This document shows positions 32,681-41,389 of a stretch of 64,000 bases of DNA, in pieces; the stretch's first letter is position 1; each line of letters begins with the position of its first letter. Location: NCBI RefSeq assembly GCF_009811795.1, contig NZ_BLJE01000003.1, positions 370,630-434,629 of the forward strand. Direction: 5' to 3'. Both the position numbers and the translations under genes were made by a program. Below the pieces are notes generated by a model. That model worked only from the letters and a program-made list of their open reading frames with translations. It did no database searches and was not told the origin of the DNA. The DNA comes from Litoreibacter roseus. GTDB lineage: Bacteria > Pseudomonadota > Alphaproteobacteria > Rhodobacterales > Rhodobacteraceae.

Positions 32681-33547
32681 ATGGCAGAGCTGACAGCACA
32701 TATCCCCAGAGACATCCGACAGGTCTACATGGCGCATGTGCGTCAAAAGCGGTTGTGGAGCGGTATCCTGTTGATCCTATTCGTCGTTCTTATGGTCTCG
32801 GGCTTTCTGACCGCGAACAGCCGCAACGCGGGCGGCTTTCTGAACGGCCTTCCAAACGTTCTGGATTTTCCAAGCGATGTGCTGGGCGAGGCGTGGGAGC
32901 GTGCGCATCTTCTGCCGGGCTACCTGATCAAATATCTTCCATCTCTGATCGAAACCGTGAACATCGCAGCCGCCGCAACTCTGATTGGCGCTGTGTTCGG
33001 TATTGTCCTGTCGCTTCTGTCCACGCGTGGTCTGGCCCCGGCGGGCTGGGCCATTCCGATCATCCGGCGGTTCATGGACATCTTGCGGGCCGTGCCCGAG
33101 ATCGTCGTCGCGTTGGTTTTGATCTTCCTTCTGGGTGGCGGCCCTGTACCGGCCATGATCGCCATTGCGCTGCACACGATGGGCGCCTTGGGAAAGCTAT
33201 TTTCCGAGGTCAACGAGAACGCATCGCTCAAACCGGTCGAAGGGCTTCAGTCCGTGGGGGCTCGCTGGGGTCAGCGCATGTGGCTCGGCGTGATCCCGCA
33301 GGTGGCGCCGAACCTGCTCAGCTACGCCCTTCTGCGGCTTGAGATCAACATCCGCGCCTCTGCCATCCTCGGGTTTGTTGGGGCCGGTGGGATTGGCTAT
33401 GACCTGCGCAATACCATGACGTGGGGCCAGGGTAAGTTCGACGAAGCGGCCGCCATTTTCCTGCTCCTCTTCGTCACGATCATCGTAGTGGATCAGATCT
33501 CCAGCGTGGCGCGGGACCGCTTGACCCACGGGAGGGCTGCATCATGA
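32681..33547 (+). CDS. phnE: Phosphonate ABC transporter, permease PhnE1
   Basis: A 288-residue inner-membrane permease with about six helices. The ABC-permease EAA loop reads NENASLKPVEGLQSVGARWGQ (given here up to its conserved G; about residues 184-204), with the typical FVGAGGIGYDLRN near the end. Homology to PhnE starts after a 40-residue N-terminal extension with one helix. It overlaps the next permease gene by four bases (ATGA); the two most likely form a heterodimer energised by PhnC. Confidence 0.92.
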   Translation: MAELTAHIPRDIRQVYMAHVRQKRLWSGILLILFVVLMVSGFLTANSRNAGGFLNGLPNVLDFPSDVLGEAWERAHLLPGYLIKYLPSLIETVNIAAAATLIGAVFGIVLSLLSTRGLAPAGWAIPIIRRFMDILRAVPEIVVALVLIFLLGGGPVPAMIAIALHTMGALGKLFSEVNENASLKPVEGLQSVGARWGQRMWLGVIPQVAPNLLSYALLRLEINIRASAILGFVGAGGIGYDLRNTMTWGQGKFDEAAAIFLLLFVTIIVVDQISSVARDRLTHGRAAS

Positions 33548-34845
33548 CCGCCCAGACACTCAAATTCGAGGCCGAGCGGAGCTTCTCTCGCAAGCGGCTT
33601 GTGGCGTTCGGCGTTCCCGCCCTGATGATCGCATACCTGACCTACATCTTTTTCAGCTTCGACATCGCCGGACTGGCCGAGCGGGCCAGTCTGAAAAATG
33701 CGCAAACACTGGTTGCTGACAGCTACAGCTATAAAACCCACGTGGAACGGGACAATCGATCCGGCGAGATCAAGATCGCCATCGAGGGGGAGCGGAAAGG
33801 CGAATATCCGTCCGGCACAGCGCCGTCCTGGGTGGAACTGGGCGACAGCACTCGCATTGATCTGGGCGGCGGGCATGTCATAACCTTCGGCGAAACAGCC
33901 GTTCGTTACGAAATACCTGACTACGGGGTCATCCGTGCAGATCCCGGACGCGGCGGCGTCAATGCGATCCTGCCAACCGAGGATGTTCCGGACTGGATCA
34001 GTGTCTCGAAGAACCGCTTGGCGGTGACGACCGATGCGGGTCGGCTGACTGTTACGCGTAATCGCGCCGAGGTGTTTCGCTATTTCCTCGGGTGGGAGCT
34101 CTTTTTCTTTACGCTCGACAGCCCTTATCACGGTATGCCGGTGTCGGAACTGGCCTATCGGGCCAGCGCCGGGGAGCTCAGCGAGATCCTCAACGCGATC
34201 TGGACCAACACCATGTGGCGGCACAACGATGTCGCCTGGGCCATTTTCGAAACGATTCTGATGGCCTTTCTCGGCACCATGGGCGCGGCGTTGATTGCAT
34301 TGCCTCTTGGGTTCTTGGCGGCAAAGAACTTCACGCCCCTCGGTGGTCTGCGGTTTGCCGCGCGCAGGCTCTTTGATTTCTTACGGGGCGTTGACGGTCT
34401 GATCTGGACGATCGTTCTGTCCCGCGCGTTCGGTCCCGGACCGCTGACGGGCACGCTGGCGATCCTGCTGACGGACACCGGGTCCTTCGGAAAGATGTTC
34501 TTCGAGGCGCTTGAGAACGTCGACGGCAAACAAATTGAGGGTGTCCAATCAACCGGTGCAAAGCCGTTACAGCGGTACAGGTTCGGGGTGATCCCGCAGG
34601 TCACACCCATCCTGCTGAGTCAGGTCTTATACTATCTGGAATCCAACACCCGGTCCGCTACCATCATCGGGGCGATCACAGGCGGTGGCATCGGTCTTCT
34701 TCTGACGCAAGCCATCATCACCCAGAAGGATTGGGAAGAGGTCACCTACTACATCGTGCTGATTATCATCATGGTGATGGTTATGGATTGGGTGTCAGGT
34801 TGGCTGCGGCGCCGTTTGATCAAGGGCGATGAGGGCGGTCACTAG
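33544..34845 (+). CDS. phnE: Phosphonate ABC transporter, permease PhnE2 with long extracytoplasmic insert
   Basis: A 433-residue second permease, about 150 residues longer than PhnE1. After a first helix (about residues 20-40) comes a soluble beta-rich stretch from about 45 to 175 (ERKGEYPSGTAPSWVELGD, GGGHVITFGETAVRYEIPD), predicted to face the periplasm. Then the permease core resumes with WTNTMWRHNDVAWAIFETILMAFLGTMGAAL (quoted over about 219-249 in family terms), the EAA loop LENVDGKQIEGVQSTGAKP and GAITGGGIGLLL. Such enlarged PhnE2 proteins occur in other alphaproteobacterial phn clusters. It starts inside the phnE1 stop and is followed three bases later by the acetyltransferase gene. 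Confidence 0.9.
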   Translation: MTAQTLKFEAERSFSRKRLVAFGVPALMIAYLTYIFFSFDIAGLAERASLKNAQTLVADSYSYKTHVERDNRSGEIKIAIEGERKGEYPSGTAPSWVELGDSTRIDLGGGHVITFGETAVRYEIPDYGVIRADPGRGGVNAILPTEDVPDWISVSKNRLAVTTDAGRLTVTRNRAEVFRYFLGWELFFFTLDSPYHGMPVSELAYRASAGELSEILNAIWTNTMWRHNDVAWAIFETILMAFLGTMGAALIALPLGFLAAKNFTPLGGLRFAARRLFDFLRGVDGLIWTIVLSRAFGPGPLTGTLAILLTDTGSFGKMFFEALENVDGKQIEGVQSTGAKPLQRYRFGVIPQVTPILLSQVLYYLESNTRSATIIGAITGGGIGLLLTQAIITQKDWEEVTYYIVLIIIMVMVMDWVSGWLRRRLIKGDEGGH

Positions 34846-34848
34846 GAT

Positions 34849-35466
34849 ATGGCGCGGCTGACGGCAGATAAGCCCTTTCTGCATGAGGACGTCACAGTTC
34901 ATGACGTCACGTATGGCGGTTTCGTTGAGATCGGGCGGGGCACGCGGATGTCCAACGTTGTGATGGGCGATTATTCGTACTGTGACCGATATTGCGACAT
35001 AGCGAATGCCCGGATTGGCAAGTTCTCAAACATTGCCAGCTTTGTGAGGATCGGAGCCACCGATCACCCGATGGAAAAAGCGAGCCTGCATCATTTCCAC
35101 TATCGCTCCGATGACTATTGGGATGATGTTGCGGCAGATTTGGATTGGTTCGCGCACCGCGCCAGTCGGTTGGCCGAGTTCGGTCATGACACGTGGATTG
35201 GCCACAATGCGCAGATCAAGCCAGAGGTCACACTCGGTCATGGGGCCGTGGTGGCCTCAGGTGCTGTCGTGACGACGGACGTGGCGCCTTACACCATCGT
35301 CGCGGGCATCCCTGCACGCCCGGTTCGGGATCGGCTGGATGCAGAAACGGCAGATCGAATGACGAAGCTTGCTTGGTGGAATTGGGATCATGACACGCTG
35401 CGGTCACGGCTCAAGGATTTCCGGTCCATGACGGCCGCTGCGTTTCTCGACAAATACGAGGCTTAG
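34849..35466 (+). CDS. Hexapeptide-repeat acetyltransferase of phosphonate clusters
   Basis: A 205-residue left-handed beta-helix acyltransferase. Hexapeptide-type rungs run from about residue 22 to 150 (IGRGTRMSNVVMGDYSY, ARIGKFSNIASFVRIGA, LGHGAVVASGAVVTTDVAPY), with the catalytic-type segment ATDHPMEKASLHHFHYR (His about 65-77) and the closing VAGIPARPVRDR. Clusters for phosphonate use often carry this DapD/chloramphenicol-acetyltransferase-like family, thought to acetylate aminophosphonates or a pathway intermediate. It follows phnE2 by three bases and ends four bases into the convergent plsC-like gene. Confidence 0.82.
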   Translation: MARLTADKPFLHEDVTVHDVTYGGFVEIGRGTRMSNVVMGDYSYCDRYCDIANARIGKFSNIASFVRIGATDHPMEKASLHHFHYRSDDYWDDVAADLDWFAHRASRLAEFGHDTWIGHNAQIKPEVTLGHGAVVASGAVVTTDVAPYTIVAGIPARPVRDRLDAETADRMTKLAWWNWDHDTLRSRLKDFRSMTAAAFLDKYEA

Positions 35467-36338
35467 GACGCGAGTTTTTTCACAAGAGCAGAGGTTTTGA
35501 CAAGCGACACGCTTGGATCCTTTGCGTCGTTCAAAGCCAGCGTTGCGCGGCGCAGCACGTGGATTGCGTCGGCGGATTTGAGCGGCAGCGCTTTGGGTGA
35601 AATCGCTTCACCTACAGTTATCTGGAACGGCTGTCGGTCCTTGTTCAGGGTCTCATGGAACAGCGTGATGTCGCGCAAGGTTGGATGTATGAGGTCCAGC
35701 ATGTAGAAGAGTGCCGAGTTGCGCGCCTGAATGTGCATGGGAATAAGGGGCACATCGAACTTGCGCGCAATCATGGCGGCCGACGCCATCCAGTCCCGCT
35801 CGAACAGGCGCAATCCACGCCGTTTCGCGAGACGCCCAGCCGGGAAAATCACGCCAAGTCGGCCAGCTTTCAAGGCTGCTTCAGTTTGTTCCATCGTTTC
35901 GCGGGTCTTGGCATGGCTGCGCTTGTCGTGGCGCCACTCGACCGGCAAAATCAGGCTCTCCATTTGGGGCAGAACCTTCAGGATGTCGGAATTCGCATAA
36001 ATGAACAGATCAGGCCGCAGAGGAGCCAGCAAGTGGTGCAAAATGATGCCATCCGCAATCCCGGTCGGGTGGTTGCAGATCACCATCGCAGGACCGCTTC
36101 GCGGGATCCTGTCCAGACCTTGCGCGGCGACATTACAGGCCAGCATATCCCCCATCGCGCCCATGATCTGATCCGTGGGCAAATGCTTGCAAACCTCGGC
36201 GATCTCAAGCGTCCGGTCATAGGACAGGACACGCTCGATCAGAGGGCGCGCCAGCTTGGCACGCAGCGACGACCCGAAGAGCCACGGGGCGCGTTCCGCG
36301 ATCAGGGGATCAATGCGATCTCTCATGTCTGGCAACAT
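35463..36338 (-). CDS. Lysophospholipid acyltransferase-family protein (PlsC/OlsA-like)
   Basis: About 291 residues. The acyltransferase motif I is present as VICNHPTGIADG, with NHP-T-x-x-D replacing the common NHxxxxD, followed by IFPAGRLAKR (motif III region) and VPLIPMHIQ (motif IV). This variant is shared with hemolysin-like and ornithine-lipid O-acyltransferases. There is no membrane span beyond the shallow N-terminal helix. Start is uncertain: ATG 36338 (MLPDMRDR) or 36326 (MRDRIDPL). It lies 34 bases downstream of the divergent phnM copy, so both may be one transcript, although a functional link to phosphonate use is not evident. Confidence 0.72.
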   Translation of the reverse strand: MLPDMRDRIDPLIAERAPWLFGSSLRAKLARPLIERVLSYDRTLEIAEVCKHLPTDQIMGAMGDMLACNVAAQGLDRIPRSGPAMVICNHPTGIADGIILHHLLAPLRPDLFIYANSDILKVLPQMESLILPVEWRHDKRSHAKTRETMEQTEAALKAGRLGVIFPAGRLAKRRGLRLFERDWMASAAMIARKFDVPLIPMHIQARNSALFYMLDLIHPTLRDITLFHETLNKDRQPFQITVGEAISPKALPLKSADAIHVLRRATLALNDAKDPSVSLVKTSALVKKLAS

Positions 36339-36372
36339 AGCACAGTTGAAAGAAGTTCTGCCGGCACCGGCA

Positions 36373-37554
36373 TCATTCCGCCGCCATGGATATCGCGGGG
36401 TTTGAGCGACCGACCCGCGATGCGATTTCACCTGATAGATGCGTCCAGCGTCCACCCGCCATTGTCGCCTCCACGATCCTGCTTTCCTTGTTAATTATGG
36501 TCAGATCTGCGCGTTTTCCAGTCTCGAGCGTTCCTCGGTCCGACAGTCCCATAATCTGTGCAGGCGTGGCAGAAATCATGCTCCACGCCTGCGCCAGGGA
36601 CATCACCCCTTCATCGGCGAGCTGGAACGCTGCCGCGCCGAGGGCTGGGTAGTAGTAATCGGACACGAGCGCATCGCAAAGGCCGTCGCGGATCAGAGAG
36701 ATGGCGGCGATATTGCCCGCCTGCGATCCGCCGCGCACGACATTGGGAGCACCCATGAGAACCGGGTCACCATTGGAATGGGCCACGCTGGCCGCAGTGC
36801 CGGAGGTGGGAAACTCGCAGATTTTCGCCCCGATCATCGAATAGCACTCCCGCGCCTGACCATCGCCGTCATCATGGGAGCCATACTTGATCCCGAGGTT
36901 TTCGAACGCCGTCGCGAGGTTGCACAGATAGCGGGGGACCCGCGGTTCCATCGCTTTGCTGGCGTGGACCAGCGCCATATGCTGTTTGACGGACCGTTGC
37001 GCGCGTACCGCCCATGCCTCGATCCGGTGGGGCGTGTCTTTTGCTGTTTCAATCGCTTCATCGAGATGATTGTTGAAAATGACGTAGCCCACATCGAACG
37101 CCCGCAGGGCTGCGATCAGGCGTTCCTCGGTCTCGACCGTATGTGTCTCGCACCTGATCTGGACGCGTAGATCCGTCAGTTGATGGGGGCGGTAGGCCTG
37201 ATGCGCCGTCAGAAACGTCTCGGCGTAGTCAGGGCTGCGCGCGCCCCCTTCCCAAGACCAGCTCTGCGCCATCCACGCCGTTGTCACGCCACAGGCGGCG
37301 GCGTCACGGTCGGTTGAAACGAGACCGGTTTGGAACGGAAAGTGGGCTGTTGGACGCGGGGCGAGATGACGCTCGAACGCATCCCCGTGAAGATCGATGA
37401 TACCGGGCAGGACGAAGTAGCCGCTCAAGTTGATCTCGGTGCCGCGGGTATCAGTGATTTTTCCGTCAGCTACGTTTAACTCGTGATCACTCAAGACGGC
37501 GTCGCGTAAAATTTCTGCGCCGGTAAATCGCAGGTGGGGAAAAGGGTTTGTCAT
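36373..37554 (-). CDS. PhnM-family amidohydrolase, divergent second copy
   Basis: A 393-residue metal-dependent hydrolase of the PhnM family. The amidohydrolase metal motif reads PGIIDLHGDAFERHLAPRP; later landmarks are HNSNGDPVLMGAPNVVRGGSQ (quoted from SNGDPVL on) and SDYYYPALGAAAFQLA. Canonical PhnM (the one at 44112) removes pyrophosphate from 5-triphosphoribosyl-methylphosphonate. The copy here aligns along its length but differs in the early part: LSTDRDAAACGVTTAWMAQSWSWEGG replaces the [21 protein letters not shown] of the other copy. It may act on another substrate or be a specialised isozyme. ATG 37554 is chosen for its GGAG site and its match to family starts. Confidence 0.82.
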   Translation of the reverse strand: MTNPFPHLRFTGAEILRDAVLSDHELNVADGKITDTRGTEINLSGYFVLPGIIDLHGDAFERHLAPRPTAHFPFQTGLVSTDRDAAACGVTTAWMAQSWSWEGGARSPDYAETFLTAHQAYRPHQLTDLRVQIRCETHTVETEERLIAALRAFDVGYVIFNNHLDEAIETAKDTPHRIEAWAVRAQRSVKQHMALVHASKAMEPRVPRYLCNLATAFENLGIKYGSHDDGDGQARECYSMIGAKICEFPTSGTAASVAHSNGDPVLMGAPNVVRGGSQAGNIAAISLIRDGLCDALVSDYYYPALGAAAFQLADEGVMSLAQAWSMISATPAQIMGLSDRGTLETGKRADLTIINKESRIVEATMAGGRWTHLSGEIASRVGRSNPAISMAAE

Positions 37555-37635
37555 AAATCCGCTCCGCCTTTTGTTTTTACTCACTTTACCGCGTACCGCT
37601 CAGATATGACCCGGGCGTGACAGAAGATGCGGCGG

Positions 37636-38352
37636 TCAAAGGTCAGAGATCGTCAGCGTCACCCGGTCCCCGGCAAACCACGTGCGGCCAAACTCCACCG
37701 GCCTGCTATGGGCATCAACATTTATCCCAACGCTGCGCAAAATCGGCGCGCCTTCGCTGAGCCGGAGATGAAGCGCCTGTGTTGCGGTGGCCCGCGTCGC
37801 AGTGATCCGGGTCGAGGCACGGGTGTAATCGGCGACGCCTTGCGCGGACAGCGCCGCTGTGACTGACCCGCTGTCTTTCAGAAGCGCAGGCAGATCCGGG
37901 AAGCGGTCCGCAGGAAATATACTCTCGAACAGGGCAATGGGCTGTTCGTCGGCGTAGGACAATCCCTCATAGATGTGGACGACTGATGTTGTGGGGATAT
38001 CCAGCCTATCCGCTTCATGTTCGGACGCGGCTCGGGTCTCAATCCGCAACACCTCCTTGGCGGGGTCGCGGCCCGCCGCGCGCAGGTTCTGGTGAAACCG
38101 CACCCGACGGCCGATGGGATAATCCGTGGGCGTCGACGCTACGAAGGCACCAGCACCGCGCCGCGTATGGATCAGACCTTGCTCTGCCAGATCGCTGAGA
38201 CCCCGCCGGACCGTATGTCGATTGACGCCAAAGCGTGCGGACAGCGCAGCCTCAGTGGGTAACTTATCACCAGGCACGTACTGGCGCGACGCAATCTCTC
38301 GCGTCAGCGTATCCGCAATGGATTTCCAGATCGGGGTGCGAGGGGCGGTCAT
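37636..38352 (-). CDS. phnF: GntR/HutC-family phosphonate regulator
   Basis: A 238-residue repressor-type regulator. The N-terminal winged helix-turn-helix (about residues 10-75) reads YVPGDKLPTEAALSARFGVN then RHTVRRGLSDLAEQGLIHT, and the C-terminal UTRA-fold ligand domain follows (from about 95). PhnF in phn clusters controls C-P lyase genes. It is divergent from phnG with a 94-base gap that contains a clear palindromic site. ATG 38352 is the only good start. Confidence 0.88.
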   Translation of the reverse strand: MTAPRTPIWKSIADTLTREIASRQYVPGDKLPTEAALSARFGVNRHTVRRGLSDLAEQGLIHTRRGAGAFVASTPTDYPIGRRVRFHQNLRAAGRDPAKEVLRIETRAASEHEADRLDIPTTSVVHIYEGLSYADEQPIALFESIFPADRFPDLPALLKDSGSVTAALSAQGVADYTRASTRITATRATATQALHLRLSEGAPILRSVGINVDAHSRPVEFGRTWFAGDRVTLTISDL

Positions 38353-38409
38353 GTCATGGAAGTTTCATCAAACTAACGGTTGAGATCAGGTGCGCGGATC
38401 GGTATATAT

Positions 38410-38429
38410 TTGTCTAGTTGTATAGACAA
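38410..38429. promoter_or_regulatory. Likely PhnF operator
   Basis: TTGTCTA (38410-38416), six bases, TAGACAA (38423-38429) form a perfect inverted repeat. The right part alone, TTGTATAGACAA (38418-38429), is also a near-palindrome of the GntR/HutC type (known PhnF sites resemble TGGTCTAGACCA). It lies 17 bases before phnG. Confidence 0.55.
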
Positions 38430-38446
38430 GCCCGTGAGGTGTCTAG

Positions 38447-38902
38447 ATGAAGCCCGGCCAAACTGATCAAGATGACCGCAAAGCTTGGCTGGGTCTTCTT
38501 GCCAAATCCCCCGCAGCAAAACTGGCTGAGCTTTGGGCCGCGGTGGATGCTATTTCAGACTACAAGGTGTTGCGTGCGCCTGAGATTGGCGCCGTGATGG
38601 TGCGCGGCCGGGCAGGGGCCGTCGGTGCCCAGTTCAATCTGGGCGAGATGACCGTCACGCGGGCCTCGGTCAGGCTGGCAGGCGGCGCTGTCGGGCATGG
38701 TTATGTGCAAGGGCGCGACAAAGATAAGGCGCTGGTGGCAGCCCAGATCGATGCGCTGATGCAGACCGATCAGGCTGACCACATTCAGAAAACGGTACTG
38801 GATCCGCTGCGTGTGCATATGCAGGCGACCAAAGACAAAAGGGCCCGGAAGGCTGCTGCCACAAAAGTTGATTTCTTCACGCTCGTCCGGGGGGAAGGCT
38901 GA
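38447..38902 (+). CDS. phnG: C-P lyase subunit PhnG
   Basis: A 151-residue component of the PhnGHIJ core that couples methylphosphonate to ribose triphosphate and breaks the C-P bond. Landmarks are LLAKSPAAKLAELWA, IGAVMVRGRAGAVGAQFNLGE and GYVQGRDKDKALVAAQIDAL (three separate segments). It is the first gene of phnGHIJKLN. Its stop overlaps the phnH start (TGATG). The operator for PhnF lies just upstream. Confidence 0.93.
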   Translation: MKPGQTDQDDRKAWLGLLAKSPAAKLAELWAAVDAISDYKVLRAPEIGAVMVRGRAGAVGAQFNLGEMTVTRASVRLAGGAVGHGYVQGRDKDKALVAAQIDALMQTDQADHIQKTVLDPLRVHMQATKDKRARKAAATKVDFFTLVRGEG

Positions 38903-39474
38903 TGGAGCCAGACGTCTTGGAGGGCGGGTTCTGCAACGCGCCGATTGACGCGGCCTATGCGTTTCGGGCCGCGATGAACGCAATGGCACGACCGGGACAG
39001 ATCGAGACCGTGGCAGGCGCTCAGCCGCCGGGTCCTCTGTCCGTCTCGGCGGGCGTTGTGATCCTGACCCTCTGCGATCCCGAGACACCGATATACCTTG
39101 CTGGCGATCACAATTGTACGCAGGTCCGCGACTGGATCACGTTCCATACGGGCGCGCCAATGACTGGTCCCGCTGACGCGATCTTCGCACTTGGGAAGTG
39201 GTCGGATTTGGTGCCCCTCGATCAGTACCGCATCGGTACGCCGCGGTATCCCGACAGATCGGCAACGGTGATCGTAGAGATGGATGAGTTGTCGAACGCG
39301 GGTGAAACTCTGTCCGGACCTGGCATTGAGACGGCGACCAATCTGTCCCTTCCTGACAGGCAGAGATTCCAACAAAACGCGACGCTCTATCCCTTGGGGC
39401 TCGATTTTTTCCTGACGGCAGGCGACCGGCTTGCGGCTCTTCCGCGGACCACCAAGATTGCAGGAGTGTCCTGA
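38902..39474 (+). CDS. phnH: C-P lyase subunit PhnH
   Basis: A 190-residue PhnH, a PLP-transferase-like fold without PLP that forms part of the C-P lyase core. Family landmarks are FRAAMNAMARPGQI near residue 22, LTLCDPETPIYL, and the C-terminal LGLDFFLTAGDRLAALPRTTK. It overlaps both neighbours by one to two bases, as is usual in this operon. Confidence 0.93.
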   Translation: MEPDVLEGGFCNAPIDAAYAFRAAMNAMARPGQIETVAGAQPPGPLSVSAGVVILTLCDPETPIYLAGDHNCTQVRDWITFHTGAPMTGPADAIFALGKWSDLVPLDQYRIGTPRYPDRSATVIVEMDELSNAGETLSGPGIETATNLSLPDRQRFQQNATLYPLGLDFFLTAGDRLAALPRTTKIAGVS

Positions 39475-40562
39475 TGTATGTTGCTGTAAAGGGAGGGGAA
39501 AAAGCGATTGATGCCGCACATGCGTGGCTGGCAGAAGAACGACGCGGTGATCTGTCGGTTCCAGAGCTGTCCGTGGCGCAAATACGCGAACAGATGTCTT
39601 TGGCCGTCAACAGGGTGATGGCAGAAGGCTCGCTCTATGATCCGGATCTTGCGGCTCTCGCGATCAAGCAAGCGCGGGGGGACCTGATCGAGGCGATTTT
39701 CTTGATCCGGGCCTATCGCACAACGCTCCAACGGTTCGGTGGGTCGAACCCGGTTGATACAGGCGAGATGAGCTGCGACCGCCGGATCAGTGCGACATTT
39801 AAGGACGCCCCCGGCGGGCAGGTTTTGGGGCCGACCTTCGACTACACCCACCGACTTCTGGATTTCAAACTGGTCGCGGATGGCGCTGTCGACCCAGCCG
39901 ACGAGCGCGCGGTCGAGACGGAAACGACGCCCCACATCATGTCCTTTCTGAATAAGGAAGGTCTGATTGAGGACGATGTTGCGACGGACGGCGCCACGCC
40001 CCCTGACCTGACGCGGGAGCCGCTGGAGCTGCCCGCTGACCGCTCGCTGCGTCTGCAATCCCTGACCCGTGCCGACGAGGGCTTCATTCTTGGCATGGCG
40101 TATTCCACTCAGCGCGGCTACGCCCGGAACCACGCATTCGTAGCTGAGCTTCGCGTCGGAACCTGCTGTGTGGAAATGGAAATCCCTGAATTGGGGTTTG
40201 CCATCGAAATAGGGGAAGTTGAGGTGACCGAATGTGAGACGGTCAATCAGTTTCAGGGGTCGAAGACCGAACCACCGCAATTCACACGCGGCTACGGGCT
40301 GGTGTTCGGGCAGACGGAACGCAAGGCCATTTCCATGGCGTTGGTGGATCGCGCCCTGCGTTGGGCGGAGTTGGGCGAAGACAACGTGGGCGCCCCGGCG
40401 CAGGATGAGGAATTCGTCCTTTACCACTCCGACAATATTCAGGCGACAGGCTTTCTGGAGCACATCAAGCTGCCCCATTACGTCGATTTTCAGTCCGAGC
40501 TTGAACTGATCCGCAAACTGCGGCGGACCCCTGAGACCCATATGACGGAGGCGGCGGAATGA
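39474..40562 (+). CDS. phnI: C-P lyase subunit PhnI
   Basis: A 362-residue PhnI, the subunit that (with G and H or L) swaps adenine of ATP for the phosphonate to give 5-triphosphoribosyl phosphonate. Seen: MYVAVKGGEKAIDAAHAWLA at the N-terminus, FLIRAYRTTLQRFG, MSCDRRISATFKDAPGGQ-like region, and the C-terminal LPHYVDFQSELELIRKLR. Length matches the family. The last four bases overlap phnJ (ATGA). Confidence 0.94.
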   Translation: MYVAVKGGEKAIDAAHAWLAEERRGDLSVPELSVAQIREQMSLAVNRVMAEGSLYDPDLAALAIKQARGDLIEAIFLIRAYRTTLQRFGGSNPVDTGEMSCDRRISATFKDAPGGQVLGPTFDYTHRLLDFKLVADGAVDPADERAVETETTPHIMSFLNKEGLIEDDVATDGATPPDLTREPLELPADRSLRLQSLTRADEGFILGMAYSTQRGYARNHAFVAELRVGTCCVEMEIPELGFAIEIGEVEVTECETVNQFQGSKTEPPQFTRGYGLVFGQTERKAISMALVDRALRWAELGEDNVGAPAQDEEFVLYHSDNIQATGFLEHIKLPHYVDFQSELELIRKLRRTPETHMTEAAE

Positions 40563-41389
40563 ACGAGTACAACTTCGCCTATCTTGATGAGCAAACCAAA
40601 CGGATGATCCGGCGCGCCATCCTCAAAGGGCTTGCCATTCCCGGTTATCAGGTGCCGTTTGCGAGCCGCGAGATGCCGATGCCCTACGGTTGGGGCACCG
40701 GTGGCGTTCAGGTCTCTGCAGCGGTGCTGACGCCCGAAGACACGTTCAAGGTAATTGATCAGGGTGCAGATGACACGACCAACGCCGTGTCGATCCGTAA
40801 ATTCTTCGAGAAGACGGCCAACGTTGCCGTAACCGAAGAGACGGGTGAGGCAAGTGTGATCCAGACCCGCCACCGCATCCCGGAACAGGTCCTGACCGAG
40901 GACCAGATCCTCGTTTATCAGGTGCCGATCCCGGAACCCTTACGGTTTCTCGAGCCGTCTGAGGTCGAAACCCGCAAGATGCATGCGCTCGAGGAATACG
41001 GCTTGATGCATGTGAAGCTTTACGAGGACATCAGCCAGCACGGCGCCATCGCGACCGCCTATGCGTATCCGGTCAAGATCGAAGGCCGCTATGTCATGGA
41101 TCCTTCGCCTATCCCGAAGTTCGACAATCCGAAGATGGAAATGGCCGCGATCCAGTTGTTTGGGGCGGGGCGGGAGCAGCGAATCTATGCGTTGCCGCCA
41201 TACACGAAAGTCGTCAGCCTCGACTTCGAGGATTTCCCTTTTGAGGCCTCGAAAGCCGATCAGGTCTGTGGGGTGTGCGGCGCCGAGGACAGCTACCTGG
41301 ATGAGTTAATCACCGATGACGAAGGCGGGCGGATGTTCGTGTGCTCTGACACGGATTACTGCCGTACCCGTCAGGGGAATATTACATGA
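40559..41389 (+). CDS. phnJ: C-P lyase subunit PhnJ (radical SAM)
   Basis: A 276-residue iron-sulfur enzyme that cleaves the carbon-phosphorus bond by radical chemistry with S-adenosylmethionine. The C-terminal cysteines are all present: VCGVCG near residues 237-242 and CSDTDYC near 262-268. Upstream landmarks are YAYPVKIEGRYVMDPSPIPKFDNPKMEMAA (in family terms about residues 170-200) and YNFAYLDEQTKRMIRRA at the start. It lies between phnI and phnK with four-base overlaps on both sides. Confidence 0.96.
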   Translation: MNEYNFAYLDEQTKRMIRRAILKGLAIPGYQVPFASREMPMPYGWGTGGVQVSAAVLTPEDTFKVIDQGADDTTNAVSIRKFFEKTANVAVTEETGEASVIQTRHRIPEQVLTEDQILVYQVPIPEPLRFLEPSEVETRKMHALEEYGLMHVKLYEDISQHGAIATAYAYPVKIEGRYVMDPSPIPKFDNPKMEMAAIQLFGAGREQRIYALPPYTKVVSLDFEDFPFEASKADQVCGVCGAEDSYLDELITDDEGGRMFVCSDTDYCRTRQGNIT

